From the NCBI GenBank assembly GCA_965205595.1, contig CBDBHI010000018.1, positions 124,001-188,000 on the forward strand: a stretch of DNA of 64,000 bases, written 5' to 3'. This document shows, piece after piece, positions 63,715 through 64,000 of the stretch. Every line of letters starts with the position of its first letter. The stretch's first letter is position 1. A program made the translations under genes and the position numbers. The notes under the pieces are model-generated. The model was not told the origin of the DNA and searched no databases. It worked only from the letters and a program-made list of their open reading frames with translations. This DNA is from CATQHP01 sp965205595 (GTDB taxonomy: Bacteria > Acidobacteriota > Terriglobia > Bryobacterales > UBA6623).

Positions 63715-64000
63715 ATGTCCGCAGCCGAACACTGGCAAGCCATCGCTGACCTCAGCGCGTCCGGCCAAGACTATGAAATCGTCGAACAAACCGTTCGAGG
63801 TGGCGCAGTTTGCCGCGTTTTTAAGAACGCCCCGGGTACGCTGATTGATCTACTAACGCACTCCAAGAACTGGGGCAATCTGATCTACCTGCGTTATCGC
63901 GGTGAAGACTACAGCTTCGACCAAGTCAACAATCAAAGCGCCAAGCTAGCCTGGTTCCTGCGTGAACACTGCGCCGTCGGACCGCGAGACCGAGTCGCGA
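63715..64000 (+). CDS. AMP-dependent acyl-CoA synthetase/ligase, N-terminal part, runs off window
   Basis: The 95 visible codons from ATG 63715 read EIVEQTVRGGAVCRVFKNAP, TLIDLLTHSKNWGNLIYLRY and FDQVNNQSAKLAWFLREHCA then VGPRDRVA. This matches the opening of ANL-superfamily acyl-CoA synthetases, before the AMP-binding motifs, which lie outside the window. Substrate unknown. Confidence 0.75.
   Translation, partial: MSAAEHWQAIADLSASGQDYEIVEQTVRGGAVCRVFKNAPGTLIDLLTHSKNWGNLIYLRYRGEDYSFDQVNNQSAKLAWFLREHCAVGPRDRVA

Overview
This 64 kb window looks like a chromosomal segment of an Acidobacteriota bacterium, probably near the Bryobacterales/Solibacter group. That is an inference from gene content. 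The markers are an Oar-like TonB receptor with an N-terminal carboxypeptidase-regulatory domain, a second receptor remnant, a winged-helix/WD40 (TolB-like) transmembrane protein, a PSD1 cytochrome plus DUF1501 pair, a DUF3604 protein and abundant TPR proteins. Housekeeping genes are intact, but the segment carries many insertion sequences, a group II intron and broken genes, so the accessory part of the genome appears to be under relaxed selection. No rRNA, tRNA or CRISPR array was recognised.

Layout. 1-3.4 kb: the N-terminal part of an FAD-linked oxidase, then a compact restriction-modification island (Vsr nick endonuclease, C5 DNA methyltransferase, Eco29kI-type GIY-YIG restriction enzyme). 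3.4-8 kb: an oligopeptidase B-like lipoprotein, a four-CBS protein and two tandem cyclophilins (one exported, one cytoplasmic). 8-13.4 kb: a leftward cluster of pta, sulfotransferase, glycosyltransferase and YceI, preceded by a winged-helix/WD40 protein. 13.6-15.6 kb: a small secreted HExxH protein and a serine-glyoxylate-type aminotransferase.

15.7-29.2 kb is a mobile-element and pseudogene zone. It holds a truncated IS4-like transposase, the last 75 codons of a TonB receptor with its terminator, a complete IS1380-like element, the DUF1501/PSD1 pair, fragments of a WD40 protein and an amidohydrolase, a small cysteine-containing orphan gene, a group II intron whose reverse transcriptase reads YAAD instead of YADD, and a truncated, frameshifted IS630 transposase. 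29.3-35 kb is a leftward operon (DUF3604, DUF309, DUF4159, DUF5060/glycosidase-like). 35-43.5 kb holds purH, trpB, and a cofactor and glycosylation cluster (two glycosyltransferases, birA, coaX, pncB).

43.5-50.5 kb holds a frameshifted TPR lipoprotein, the intact TonB receptor and a haem-c/copper-monooxygenase/TPR fusion. 50.5-62.8 kb contains a protocatechuate branch of the beta-ketoadipate pathway (pcaD, pcaC, pcaH, pcaG, pcaB) plus a fumarylacetoacetase-family hydrolase. Two almost identical copies of a 1609-bp IS interrupt this region: one sits in the presumed nucleophile elbow of an esterase gene, the other splits pcaG. Because pcaG encodes an essential subunit of protocatechuate 3,4-dioxygenase, the first ring-cleavage step is predicted to be lost while the downstream genes still look intact. 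The window ends with a methyltransferase and the start of an AMP-dependent acyl-CoA synthetase.
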